Below are positions 22,076 through 31,584 of a stretch of 64,000 nucleotides of DNA, one piece after another. Position 1 is the first letter of the stretch. The number at the start of each line of letters is the position of its first letter. The translations under genes were made by a program, and so were the position numbers. Below the pieces are notes generated by a model, which made no database searches, had not been told where the DNA came from, and worked only from the letters and a program-made list of their open reading frames with translations. This stretch comes from Rhynchopus euleeides (lineage: Eukaryota; Euglenozoa; Diplonemea; Diplonemida; Diplonemidae): the NCBI GenBank assembly GCA_963210315.1, contig OY723305.1, positions 124,001 through 188,000 of the forward strand, in the 5' to 3' direction.

Positions 22076-23150
22076 CCCCCAGTACACAGTCATACTTGGC
22101 GGATTTCCCCCAATTCCCCCCAGCACGGGGGAATCCGCTAAGTACGACTATGTACTGGGGGGAATCGGGGGGAATCGTCCAAGTATGACAATGTACTGGG
22201 GGGAATCGGGGGGAATCGTCCAAGTATGACAATGTACTGGGGGGAATCGGGGGGAATCGTCCAAGTACGACAATGTACTGGGGGGAATCGGGGGGAATCG
22301 TCCAAGTACGACAATGTACTGGGGGGAATCGGGGGGAATCGTCCAAGTATGACAATGTACTGGGGGGAATCGGGGGGAATCGTCCAAGTACGACAATGTA
22401 CTGGGGGGAATCGGGGGGAATCGTCCAAGTACGACAATGTACTGGGGGGAATCGGGGGGAATCGTCCAAGTATAACAATGTACTGGGGGGAATCGGGGGG
22501 AATCGTCCAAGTATGACAATGTACTGGGGGGAATCGGGGGGAATCGTCCAAGTACGACAATGTACTGGGGGAAATCGGGGGGAATCGTCCAAGTACGACA
22601 ATGTACTGGGGGGAATCGGGGGGAATCATCCAAGTACGACACTGTACTGGGGGGAATCGGGGGGAATCGTCCAAGTATGACAATGTACTGGGGGGAATCG
22701 GGGGGAATCGTCCAAGTACGACAATGTACTGGGGGAAATCGGGGGGAATCGTCCAAGTACGACAATGTACTGGGGGGAATCGGGGGGAATCGTCCAAGTA
22801 CGACACTGTACTGGGGGGAATCGGGGGGAATCGTCCAAGTATGACAATGTACTGGGGGGAATCGGGGGGAATCGTCCAAGTACGACAATGTACTGGGGGA
22901 AATCGGGGGGAATCGTCCAAGTACGACACTGTACTGGGGGGAATCGGGGGGAATCGTCCAAGTACGACAATGTACTGGGGGAAATCGGGGGGAATCGTCC
23001 AAGTATGACAATGTACTGGGGGGAATCGGGGGGAATCGTCCAAGTACGACAATGTACTGGGGGGAATCGGGGGGAATCGTCCAAGTACGACAGTGTACTG
23101 GGGGGAATCGGGGGGAATCAACCAAGTACACTAATTTGCTGGGGGGAATC
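22076..23150 (-). repeat. 41-bp G-run satellite, array 2 (G-rich strand on top)
   Basis: About 24 tandem 41-bp monomers run from 22138 to 23150 in the opposite orientation to array 1. Two inward-facing C-rich monomers at 22076-22128 create a head-to-head junction. Monomers differ by single changes (TATGACA/TACGACA, ATGTACT/CTGTACT, GGGGGG/GGGGGA). Each has two G6 runs spaced by AATC, so the array holds nearly 50 G-runs on one strand and could form G-quadruplexes. With array 1 it could form a hairpin with ~450-bp arms. Confidence 0.9.
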
Positions 23151-23169
23151 GGGGAGTGCCCCTACAGGA

Positions 23170-23330
23170 GGTGGGGACCACTGTGAGTCACTACGAGTCA
23201 CGTGACTGGTAGCGAGGCCGGTCTGGACCTCTGGGTGGAATTTTCTCATATTGTGCCAAGTCCCCACCCGGAGTTCCAGACCGGCCTCGCTACCAGTCAA
23301 GTGACTCGTAGTGACTCGTAGTCAGCCAAA
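23170..23330. repeat. near-perfect palindrome (hairpin with ~60-bp arms)
   Basis: The left arm contains GAGTCACTACGAGTCACGTG then ACTGGTAGCGAGGCCGGTCT. The right arm is its inverse, with few mismatches, around a ~35-bp AT-richer loop. GTGACTCGTAGTGACTCG words extend the arms. The ACTGGTAGCGAGG motif also starts the repeat at 23406. It is foldback-element-like and non-coding. Confidence 0.75.
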
Positions 23331-23409
23331 AACCTGAAAATTCACCCTTCTCCCCAGGCCAGCCAAAAAAGCCCCCTGACTCACTGACGAGCCGTGACGA
23401 CCCGTGACT

Positions 23410-23670
23410 GGTAGCGAGGGCCCCCTTTCGGCCAAAATTTTTTTTTTTCGACATGTCGAAAATCCGGCCACCGTGGGGCAGCAGCCTGGACTGGTGGCCA
23501 CCCCAACCAAAAAAAATCGAAAAAAAATCCGAAAAAAATCCGAAAAAAATCCGAAAAAAATCCGAAAAATATCGGTGTGGCACCCCAGAGGGCCCGATTT
23601 TCGGTTTAGTCGGCCGAAAAAAAAAAATTTTTTTTCGGCCAAAATTTTTTTTTTCGACATGTCGAAAAAT
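23410..23670 (+). repeat. dispersed repeat with GGCCGAAAAAA/TTTTTTCGGCC ends, copy 2
   Basis: Same sequence and orientation as 18970-19205, with five or more AAAAAATCCG units. The pair brackets the 19.2-23.4 kb block that contains the two satellite arrays, so recombination between the copies could delete or circularise that block (inference). Confidence 0.65.
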
Positions 23671-24128
23671 CGGTAATTCAGTACCCCGGGGGGGTATGGA
23701 ATCTGGTAACCTCGACCTGGCGACTACGGGTGACTACGCGCGACTACGACACAATGCGATTTTTTGCGAAAAAATCGATTTTTTTCGAAAATCTTACTCT
23801 CTTTTCCCCAGCCGAAAAACCGCGCGTAAATCGCCTAAAAGTGACTAAGAATGACTAAATTTCCATACCCCCATTTTCCAGAATTATGAAAATTCTGGAA
23901 CTACCCCAATTTTTTTTTGAAAAGGTCCAGATTTTCTCAGATTTTTCAGATTTGTAAAAAATCTGAAAAATCTGAAAAATCTGACATTCTGGCCCAGATT
24001 TCCCTGGGAAAATTTTGATGAGCCATTTTACGGCAACAAATGGGCTCAAAATTCAAAAATTCCTTTGACAATGGGTCCAAATGTCCAAAATAGGCCCACT
24101 CCAAAATAGGCCCACTCCAAAAAAAATT

Positions 24129-24480
24129 TTCGAAAAGGTCCCCCCCACAGATTTTCCCAGATTTTTCCAGATTTTTCCAGATTTTTCCAGATTTTTCCAG
24201 ATTTTTCCAGATTTTTCCAGATTTTTCCAGATTTTTCCAGATTTTTCCAGATTTTTCCAGATTTTTCCAGATTTTTCCAGATTTTTCAGAATTTTGAAAA
24301 ATCTGAAAAATCTGGAAAAATCTGACCAGATTCTGGACAGATTTTTCCAGATTTTTCAGATTTTTCAAAATTCTGAAAAATCTGGAAAAATCTGTCCAGA
24401 ATCTGGACAGATTTTCTCAGATTTTGAAAATTCTGAAAAATCTGGAATCCCCAGAATCTGCCAGAATCTGTGAAATTCTG
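24129..24480 (+). repeat. 10-bp tandem repeat AGATTTTTCC with inverted continuation
   Basis: About 14 uninterrupted copies of AGATTTTTCC lie at 24150-24290. They are followed by mixed forward and inverted copies (GAAAAATCTG, CTGGAAAAATCTGACC) to 24480, so the region can fold on itself. It starts right after a TTCGAAAAGGTCCCCC module. ORFs rich in Phe, Gln, Ile and Pro across it are artefacts. Confidence 0.85.
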
Positions 24481-24488
24481 GCAGAAAT

Positions 24489-24631
24489 CTGTCAAACCAT
24501 GCTTAGTACGTTTATTTGACCCCCCCCTGTAAGAATTCTTGGTAAGAATTTCCAAGAATTCAAGAATTTTTAAGAATTGAAAAAGCAAGAATTCTTAAGA
24601 ATTCTTACGAATTCTTAAAGAATTCTGTCAA
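24489..24631 (-). repeat. right end of the repeat island, inverse of 10737 and 13335 blocks
   Basis: Contains CTGTCAAACCATG followed by CTTAGTACGTTTATTTGACC, then AAGAATTCTT words, then a second AAGAATTCTGTCAAACCAT. These are inverse copies of the blocks at 10737 and 13335-13440. Confidence 0.5.
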
Positions 24632-24891
24632 ACCATACTATGAGATTCCAAAACTATCTGTGCCCCCGCTGGATCGTAAAGTGACAGCAAAACGAGACAA
24701 CAAACCAATTACTGCCGAAAGTTGTGTTGTTGGAACGCAGACCCCACTCTTTGTGTACACCGCTCCCCGGTCTGATGAAGTGGTGTGAGTGGGGACGCAC
24801 GATCCAGCTAAAGGCACAGAAAGTTTCCCCAGTTGGCTACGCCGAACTAACAAAAAGAAAACTGCGACGGCCAACAAACAAGTCCGGACTA

Positions 24892-25699
24892 CCGTAAACG
24901 GAAATATTGTGGACCGTAATAAAGGTGAACCGTACTATAGGTGGACCGTAAAAAAGATGGAACAAATGGGATTTTTCCGGAACTTGGAACATTTTTACGG
25001 TCCACCTATTTTACGGTTGGGATAGTGGACTTGGCGGTTTTTTTTACGAGTTCCTTCGTGACGAAGTCGCGAAGGAACCAAGGAAATCGTACGACTGAAG
25101 CTGCAGGATTAACACCACAGCCTCAGCACAGAGTGTGCGCTCACCATCGTCCGGGAACTGTTCTCCCACAGTTACTGCAGGGTGTACTACACTAAAGGAG
25201 TACGATTTCCCTGAATTTTCCGGGCACTGATTCACGAATTTACATCTGGAGGGAGCCCGGTGGTCTCAGCTTCTGTCTGCGCGCCCTGCCGTACTGTGGC
25301 TGCTTTTGTGGGCTCGTGCATCAGGTTCTACTTTTACTTCTACCGGAACGCTCCTTGCATGGTACTACACTTCTCGAGGTGTGGTGGTGGGTGAGTCTCG
25401 AGGTGAGTGGTGGTGATCGTGCCCTTTCCACACGCAGGGAGGACTTGCTTCTCTTGCTGGTGTTGGTTGCGGTGGTGGAGGGAGGGTCCAAAGCTGGGAG
25501 GTCGGGAGGCCTACGTGCGGGAGTCTGCGGCGTGGAGGCCGCAGTCCGCGCCCCGCAACCCACCAGCCCGCGGGCGAAAATCGCATTGTCTTTTCCATAT
25601 GCAGTCCCAATAAATAGTGGACCGTAAAAAAGATGGAACGTTTGGCCTTTTTTTGGGAACTTGGAACATTTTTACGGTCCACCCTTTTTCCGTTTACGG
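24892..25699. mobile_element. TA-flanked non-autonomous element with internal hairpins
   Basis: The ends are CCGTAAACGGAAA (24892) and its inverse TTTCCGTTTACGG (25687-25699), each flanked by TA. Inside are two hairpins built from GGTGGACCGTAAAAA / TTTTTACGGTCCACC (24937-25015 and 25615-25685). There is also a GGAAATCGTACGAC/GTACGATTTCC pair (25082 and 25199). No transposase ORF is recognisable. TA duplication and fold-back ends fit a Tc1/mariner-type MITE, but other superfamilies are possible. Confidence 0.5.
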
Positions 25700-25754
25700 T
25701 ATATGATTCCTTACGGTGGTGAGCGAAGTACATCACGGACAAGTATTTGCATAT

Positions 25755-26134
25755 TCACGCTGACTCTGCAACTTCCTCGCCCGGAAAAGCCACGGCTCTG
25801 ACATCGCTGTCTCGCCGGAGTGCGGCCGCTGCGTAGACCACGGCATCTGGGTCAGCACGTACGGCGGCCAGGACGATGTCCTTGTCGGACTTGAGAGGGG
25901 TGCAGGCGTGCTGCAGGGCACATCCCTCCTGCTGCACTGCCGCCAGCACCACCTCTCGTTTGTTGCGCAGCGTCGCGTCTGCATAGCGCAGTGCACTCCC
26001 GCAGCTCGCGACGGCTGCGAGCACCACTTCTTCGTCACAACGGAATGTATCGGCACACCCGAGCGCATCGCCGTGTGCACGAGCAGCGGACAGCACAATC
26101 GACCTGTCGTCCCGCATCCACGGATCGGCGTACT
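25755..26134 (-). CDS. host DUF4116 gene, 3' piece
   Basis: About five DUF4116 units, starting at YADPWMRDDRS inside the target duplication of the Penelope-like element and ending in FPGEEVAESA and a stop. The frame is continuous and clean. This is the authentic C-terminus of the host protein. Confidence 0.8.
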
Positions 26135-29100
26135 CTACTGTCATGTTATTGGTTTATTTCTGTGTACAGATACACACTGCTGATTCGCTTGTCGGGTGGG
26201 GGGGGGGGAAAAAGGGGGAAAGAACCATATCAAAAGACATAGCAAAAACGGGGGTTGGGGGAGGGGGGGGGGGGGAAATGGTTGAGAAAAAACATACATC
26301 AGGGGTGGGGGCGTTCTGTTATGGTTTTTGTTTCATTCGTGTGTTCGTTCTGAAGACAAGATAATGGAAACAAAAGGGAAAACAGGCATGCCCCTCACCA
26401 CTCAGCGTATCTGCAGAGCCATGTGCACGTACGTACACTCTGGGTACACATCGCCGCTCTGCCTTGGGAACAGAGAATGGGGTTTAACACGCTGAACTCC
26501 TTTGTGTAAACACCATTGGGTAGGCGGTCACATTCTCAGGTTCCGGGGGGAGGGGGGGGGGGGGAAATTCGTTTTAGAAAACAAAATATTCATCACGTTC
26601 CGTCACGTCCGTCAGCATACACACTCACCTCACACATTCGTATACACTAAACGCTTCATCTCTTGTTCAAGCCTTCATCATCACGTGGTCGTAGCTCACC
26701 CCACGCGGCACTCACTTGGCATATAGTCAAGTGGTTCCGTCAGGCTCTGGTTCTGTTCCATTACCAGGCTCCCCTGACTGCGATTGTGAGACCTCCGTTC
26801 TGTCCGTCTCTGATTTCCCTGGTGGCCCCGTCTCCCGCTCACCATCCACCCCTTCACCACCCGTCTGAGACAGAAAAATATCAGGGGAGGCAGGCACCGA
26901 GGGCGATATCTGTGCCGGAGGGGCACCCAACAACAAGGGAAGTTCCACAGCAGGTTCCGTGGCTGACGCCTGTATCTGAGAGCCGCTCACTACCGAGGCA
27001 GGTTCTGCACGCTGCCTCTTTGATTGCGGCCCCTTGGGCTTTGGCGTCACCCGATCCTCCGGGAGAATGACTACAAGGGCTGAAGAAGTCGCAGCCACTG
27101 TATCAAGTTGCGGTTGGCTTTCAAACAGGTCCTTCGACTCTTCACTCGTTTCGTCACTGCCACTCACTTCGTCTCGGTCCCTCTTCTTCTGGGCCGTATG
27201 AACAACTAATTGCCCTTGCTCAGGCTTCGGTTGCAACAAACGGGGTTGGTCCGTCCCTTGCACCCGTGCTGGGGCGTCCTGCGACTGTATTTGCAGCTGC
27301 TTGTTCTCAGACACCTCCAACGCTGACTGCAGGGACAATACCAAGTTGTTTTGTTGCACGATGAAATCCTTCTGCCGCGCCATTTCTTTCGCCATGGTCA
27401 TGCCTTGGCGCAGCTGGTGCTGCACCTGCTTAACCAACATGGCCTTATCCTGATTCTGTTGTTCGTGTAGGCCCTCCTGGATCTGCATATGTTGCTCCTG
27501 CATCCCCAGTTGGTCACGGAGTGCCTTCTCATTTTGCATGCTCGCCGACACGTGAAATTCCAAAAGCATCTTATCTTGCTGTGTACCTTTCAAAGCATTC
27601 TCTGTCTGTTCAAGTAAGCGCTGTTGGGATTCTCCCTGAGACGAGTAGCTGCGGGCCTTGGACTCCACACGTTGCAGTTCCTGGGTGAGGACCGCTTTTT
27701 CGTGGGTCGCCTGTGCCCTCAACGCTTCTACCTCCGCCTCTCTTTCAACACCAAGCTCTTTCATAAAAGCCAACGCAGAGTCTTGCTTATGGAGCTGTCC
27801 CTTTAACACAGCCATCTCCTGTCGTTGTTGATTCAAACGGTCCGCTTTGGCCTGTGCCTCGTTCGCCACCTTTTCCTTCTCCTCATTCACCCTCTTTATC
27901 TCACTCTCTGCCTTTGCCAAAGCTTTCTCCTTCTCCACGACTGACCTCTCATGATCCTCTGCTGCTCTTTTTTGCTCTGCCTCTCGCACCTCTATCGCCT
28001 CTTGGAGTTCCTTCCGGCATAGACTGACGAGCGTCTTCGTTTGCTCCTCGGTCCGATACCTATCAAGGACTTCCGTGATTTCACTACACAAAGCAAGACG
28101 TGCTAGGGCTTCTTCTTCCACAACATGCGCCCGCTCTGCACTTTCCTCCATTTCCAAAGTCCTGCGTTCCAAAGTCAGGTATTCCTCCCCGCGCTGCTGG
28201 GGTGGTTCCTGTGGTTCATTCAAAACAATGGCACTCTTGGGGACGGTGGCATCCTGCAGCTTTTGCATTATGTCTTCCGTGTTTCCCGTGAGCCCAGGTT
28301 GTTGTGTGGGAGATACATATACTTCTGGCGAGTTGGGCATGCTAACCTTCTCCTCCTGAGGGGCATCCTTATCACAATACACGAGGATGGTCGACTCCTT
28401 CTCAAGGAAACCCCTGAAGGCATCCATTTCCTCAGCTGTGTTGGCCACAGTCACGGTGTTGTCGTCAAACAAGGCCATGGCATCCGTGCCACAGCTGATA
28501 AAACGGTAATGGCCTCCGTGCGGGGTATTTCCTCTGTGCAGGACTGCACCCGTGAGGCGGTACCTTGTAAAGGAAGGCTTCCCTCCGTTATTTCCACTCG
28601 ACATCAGCAAGTCCGTGTCAATGTTGATCGCTCGAGTCTTGCGCTCATACATGACACCGTTGCCAACTCTGAGTGTTTTGAAGCGCCAGAGTCGTATAAA
28701 CAAGTGTGTCGGGAGAGATGTGATTTGCACCGACTTTGTCGCCCGTTGTTTGTTTGGGGCACACATTTCGCACTCGTAATTAAGCACTTCTTCAGGCATC
28801 AGGCTTTCGCAAATTCTGTCGGCCAAAGTCACACCTGTTTTCCCGGGGTTGTTGAGTGGGACTGACAGTAGGGACAACTGTTCCTCCCTCCCCGTGACCT
28901 TCTTGCAATTTTGGCATGCCATGCTTGTGAATGTCCTCACTTCAGGGATCCATGACTGTACTGTCGGTTGGTCCATCGTCCTGAGGTGTTCATTCAGCAT
29001 TCTCCATTCTGCTTCCAGTGTTGGGACAACCCCCAGACAATACGCTTCATCCGCGCAATGCTGCTCCCTTGTCTGGAACATACTGTGGATGGCTGTTTGC

Positions 29101-31380
29101 AACACGGACACTGAATGATCTGTGCGACTCCTGGTGTACATGGAGTACAATCCCATGAGTATGGGGGTTAGGCCGAGTCCGTTTGAAACAAACTTGCATG
29201 CACTGCCTAGGGTAGCTGGAAGTACCGAGTGTGCGAGCATCTGGTACAGTGCTCCCAGGTAGCAAGTATTTCCCTCATTGACAACACCCCACGACAACGT
29301 ATTGCTGTGCAGTACCTTCATACTTATCGTGCTCTTCCCCAAAACTGGAGGCTGTTGTGAGGGGACGGGTGGAGAGAGGGGAGGAGAGGAGGAAGAGGAA
29401 GAGGAAGACAACGGTACGGAAGGGGAGGAGGTAGAGAAGAGAGGGACAAAAGAATCACTTTCACTCTTGCGTTGGTTCGCACTTCCAGTAGGCTTCACAT
29501 CCGCCCCTTGCGGTGCGGGGTCTGTGTGGGTGTCCGAAGGGCTGATATCCACACACTTTCCTCTCAATGGCATGTCTCGGGTTGGTTTTGCCCACACATA
29601 CTCCCGTAGCTTGGGGAGAGGGTGTTTGCGATAGTGTCTGTCCACAGCAGTATCAAACAGGCGCTCCATTTTTGCCATTGCAGATGGAGCCACACAAAAC
29701 AACCTTCGTGTAGTTCTGTACCAAGCACTACGCAATTCGTACGGCTTCCATCCCCGTCCGAGGAGGCGCCGCAAAATCAGCTCTGCTTCAACCTTGAAAT
29801 CATCCAGGTTGTTGCACATACCCGCAGACCGTATCAACTGTGACACCAAAATACCCCTTCCTTGGCTTTCTGGTGCTGCACTTGTTCGACAAGTATATTT
29901 ATTGGGTGTATAGGTTACCCAGTCACTCTCTTTATTGAATACTGACATACGGACACGTGTCTTCGTGTCTTCGGGGTCATCGGCGTATCTCTGCCAACGG
30001 TTCCTACCCCCCAGAAACACACAATCGTCTTTCTGCCTTGTTGTGTCCTCAGAGGTCATCCCGTAGACCTTGTCAGGGATGTCCGCTCCAAGGGTAAAAA
30101 CGTCATCAATAAATCTGAAGAACCCATTATACTCCTTTTGCTTTTTAATGGGGAGCTTATCGATATAGCGCATTTCCTTACTTGCGCAAAAAAGGTTTGC
30201 CAGGTCCGGGCTGGCATTTCCACCGGTCGGGATGCCCTTCTTCTGGTGGAGGACGAACTCGCCATTTTTGATGAAGCTGTTGGTCACAGCTAGTCTCACT
30301 AACTCTTTGACTTCATCACTGTTGTACGCAAGTGTTCTATCATCCCCCCGCCCTTCCTTCCAGCGGAAGGCCTTTTTCTTTCTTTTTTTGGCCTTCGTCT
30401 CTCGCGCCAAAAACCTGCCACCCTTCGCCGCAAACGCCTGTTCCACACACCAGGAGACACCCTCAATTACCGCCTCTTGATCCAAAGACGTGTACATAGA
30501 GGTAAAGTCTTTTGTTTTTGGCGTGGCTTTTTTTACGGTGTCGTAGTTCATTTTCATGTACTTCGCCACCTCATCGTAACTCTCCACAACAAAAAACCGT
30601 TTGACACCACATTTCCTCCTGTGTGTTTCATCCTCATCACTCAACGTGCGGATGACCATCTTTAGCAGCCCTGACAATTCTGTGTGTATGCCTGTTGCAA
30701 TACCCACAGTTGGCTGATTCACCTTACTCTCTTTCTGTTTCTTTTTTCTCTCCATTTTCTCCCCTTCCGTCTCATCTCTGTTATCTCCACTTAAACCAGC
30801 AATTCCCCTCAGCGTAGGGCCTTTTTCCACCGGCTTATGGATCTTCAGAGACCCATACAAATACGGGAAACAATCTCCAATTTGCAGCTGGCGTTCATCA
30901 CACTCTCTCTGCAAGCGGTTGAGAATTTGCTTCTCCGTTTCCTTTGCCGTTTCGAAAGTCCCTGTTGTTGCGCTGAGCTGTTCCCGTAGCCAATGTCTGT
31001 AAAAGTGTTTACAGATCGCCCCAAAGTCATGGGACGACTTGTCTACACTACACAACACAACATCCTCCTGGACTTTTTTAAGCTCGGCCGTATCTATACG
31101 GTCGGCCCCCTCAACAGGTGGTAGCGCTGCAAACTCGTTTCGCAACGCTGTCAGCAAGACCTTACGGAATTCCGCTGTTTCCTCCTTCTCCCCAAAGGTT
31201 TCCACAAAATCCGAAAGAACCTCGCTTGCCTTTTCGCACCCCTGTTGCAAGTCACCAGACAGACGATATTTCCTTCCCTTGTTCAACAACTCCCTAAAGC
31301 CCTCGGAAATCCCCGACATTGTTTGGGCCACAGTGAACAAATGCCCTGTGTGTGGCTGGTCCGGGGATCTGTACTTCTGA
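26135..31380 (-). mobile_element. Penelope-like retroelement encoding RT plus USP protease
   Basis: The 5,246-bp element is bounded by the 16-bp target duplication CACGGATCGGCGTACT at 26119-26134 and 31381-31396, which falls on the Y-A-D-P codons of the host DUF4116 repeat. It holds one long ORF on the minus strand, a short 5' leader (31380-31320) and a ~590-bp G-run-rich 3' region (26135-26726). The reverse transcriptase block resembles Penelope-like elements (K-I-H-K-P motif). No GIY-YIG endonuclease is seen. It is full length and apparently intact. Confidence 0.75.
26727..31319 (-). CDS. reverse transcriptase - USP deubiquitinase - coiled-coil polyprotein
   Basis: From ATG 31319 this is 1,530 residues. 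Residues ~150-600 are a Penelope-type RT: YGSLKIHKP at 155, motif A KDFTSMYTSL with Asp271, a motif B-like GIPTGGNASPDLANL at 362, and FRFIDDVF with Asp405-Asp406. A Ser/Pro linker follows. Residues ~670-985 form a ubiquitin-specific protease: Cys box NEGNTCYLGALYQML (Cys686), a C-x2-C...C-x2-C finger, LPTHLFIRLWRF, and His box GGHYRF (His937). Residues ~1080-1400 are a Gln/Glu-rich coiled coil, then a disordered tail. All catalytic residues of both enzymes look present. The frame is also open upstream into the host repeats, to 31583, so a host-element fusion could be made. No endonuclease was found; the RT subfamily is an inference. Confidence 0.8.
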   Translation of the reverse strand: MSGISEGFRELLNKGRKYRLSGDLQQGCEKASEVLSDFVETFGEKEETAEFRKVLLTALRNEFAALPPVEGADRIDTAELKKVQEDVVLCSVDKSSHDFGAICKHFYRHWLREQLSATTGTFETAKETEKQILNRLQRECDERQLQIGDCFPYLYGSLKIHKPVEKGPTLRGIAGLSGDNRDETEGEKMERKKKQKESKVNQPTVGIATGIHTELSGLLKMVIRTLSDEDETHRRKCGVKRFFVVESYDEVAKYMKMNYDTVKKATPKTKDFTSMYTSLDQEAVIEGVSWCVEQAFAAKGGRFLARETKAKKRKKKAFRWKEGRGDDRTLAYNSDEVKELVRLAVTNSFIKNGEFVLHQKKGIPTGGNASPDLANLFCASKEMRYIDKLPIKKQKEYNGFFRFIDDVFTLGADIPDKVYGMTSEDTTRQKDDCVFLGGRNRWQRYADDPEDTKTRVRMSVFNKESDWVTYTPNKYTCRTSAAPESQGRGILVSQLIRSAGMCNNLDDFKVEAELILRRLLGRGWKPYELRSAWYRTTRRLFCVAPSAMAKMERLFDTAVDRHYRKHPLPKLREYVWAKPTRDMPLRGKCVDISPSDTHTDPAPQGADVKPTGSANQRKSESDSFVPLFSTSSPSVPLSSSSSSSSPPLSPPVPSQQPPVLGKSTISMKVLHSNTLSWGVVNEGNTCYLGALYQMLAHSVLPATLGSACKFVSNGLGLTPILMGLYSMYTRSRTDHSVSVLQTAIHSMFQTREQHCADEAYCLGVVPTLEAEWRMLNEHLRTMDQPTVQSWIPEVRTFTSMACQNCKKVTGREEQLSLLSVPLNNPGKTGVTLADRICESLMPEEVLNYECEMCAPNKQRATKSVQITSLPTHLFIRLWRFKTLRVGNGVMYERKTRAINIDTDLLMSSGNNGGKPSFTRYRLTGAVLHRGNTPHGGHYRFISCGTDAMALFDDNTVTVANTAEEMDAFRGFLEKESTILVYCDKDAPQEEKVSMPNSPEVYVSPTQQPGLTGNTEDIMQKLQDATVPKSAIVLNEPQEPPQQRGEEYLTLERRTLEMEESAERAHVVEEEALARLALCSEITEVLDRYRTEEQTKTLVSLCRKELQEAIEVREAEQKRAAEDHERSVVEKEKALAKAESEIKRVNEEKEKVANEAQAKADRLNQQRQEMAVLKGQLHKQDSALAFMKELGVEREAEVEALRAQATHEKAVLTQELQRVESKARSYSSQGESQQRLLEQTENALKGTQQDKMLLEFHVSASMQNEKALRDQLGMQEQHMQIQEGLHEQQNQDKAMLVKQVQHQLRQGMTMAKEMARQKDFIVQQNNLVLSLQSALEVSENKQLQIQSQDAPARVQGTDQPRLLQPKPEQGQLVVHTAQKKRDRDEVSGSDETSEESKDLFESQPQLDTVAATSSALVVILPEDRVTPKPKGPQSKRQRAEPASVVSGSQIQASATEPAVELPLLLGAPPAQISPSVPASPDIFLSQTGGEGVDGERETGPPGKSETDRTEVSQSQSGEPGNGTEPEPDGTT

Positions 31381-31584
31381 CACGGATCGGCGTACTGCAG
31401 CGCCCGGCCGTCCTGCAAAACAGCCGCCATCTGGAGATCCGGGTCGCGGCACAGAGAAGCACTGGCCCAGCGCAGAGCGCAGCCCGCCTTACGCACGGCT
31501 GCCAGCATGAACTCCCTGTTGCTGCGGAGTGAGAGGTCGGCATACGACAGAGCTGCACCATCTGAGTGAACGGCTGCGAGCACC
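31381..31584 (-). CDS. host DUF4116 gene, piece between PLE and SINE-like element
   Basis: About 2.5 DUF4116 units (VLAAVHSDGAALSYADLSLR, then FMLAAVRKAGCALRWA and QMAAVLQDGRALQYADP). The frame runs without a stop into the Penelope-like ORF. Confidence 0.8.

Noticed and set aside
22138-23131. Long ORFs (up to 327 aa) in several frames of the satellite
   Set aside because: The 41-bp unit has no stop in these frames and is not a multiple of three, so open frames are a by-product. The translated text is one short motif cycling through three frames.
24150-24480. Phe/Gln/Pro/Ile-rich ORFs on both strands
   Set aside because: They come from the 10-bp AGATTTTTCC tandem repeat and have no independent coding signal.
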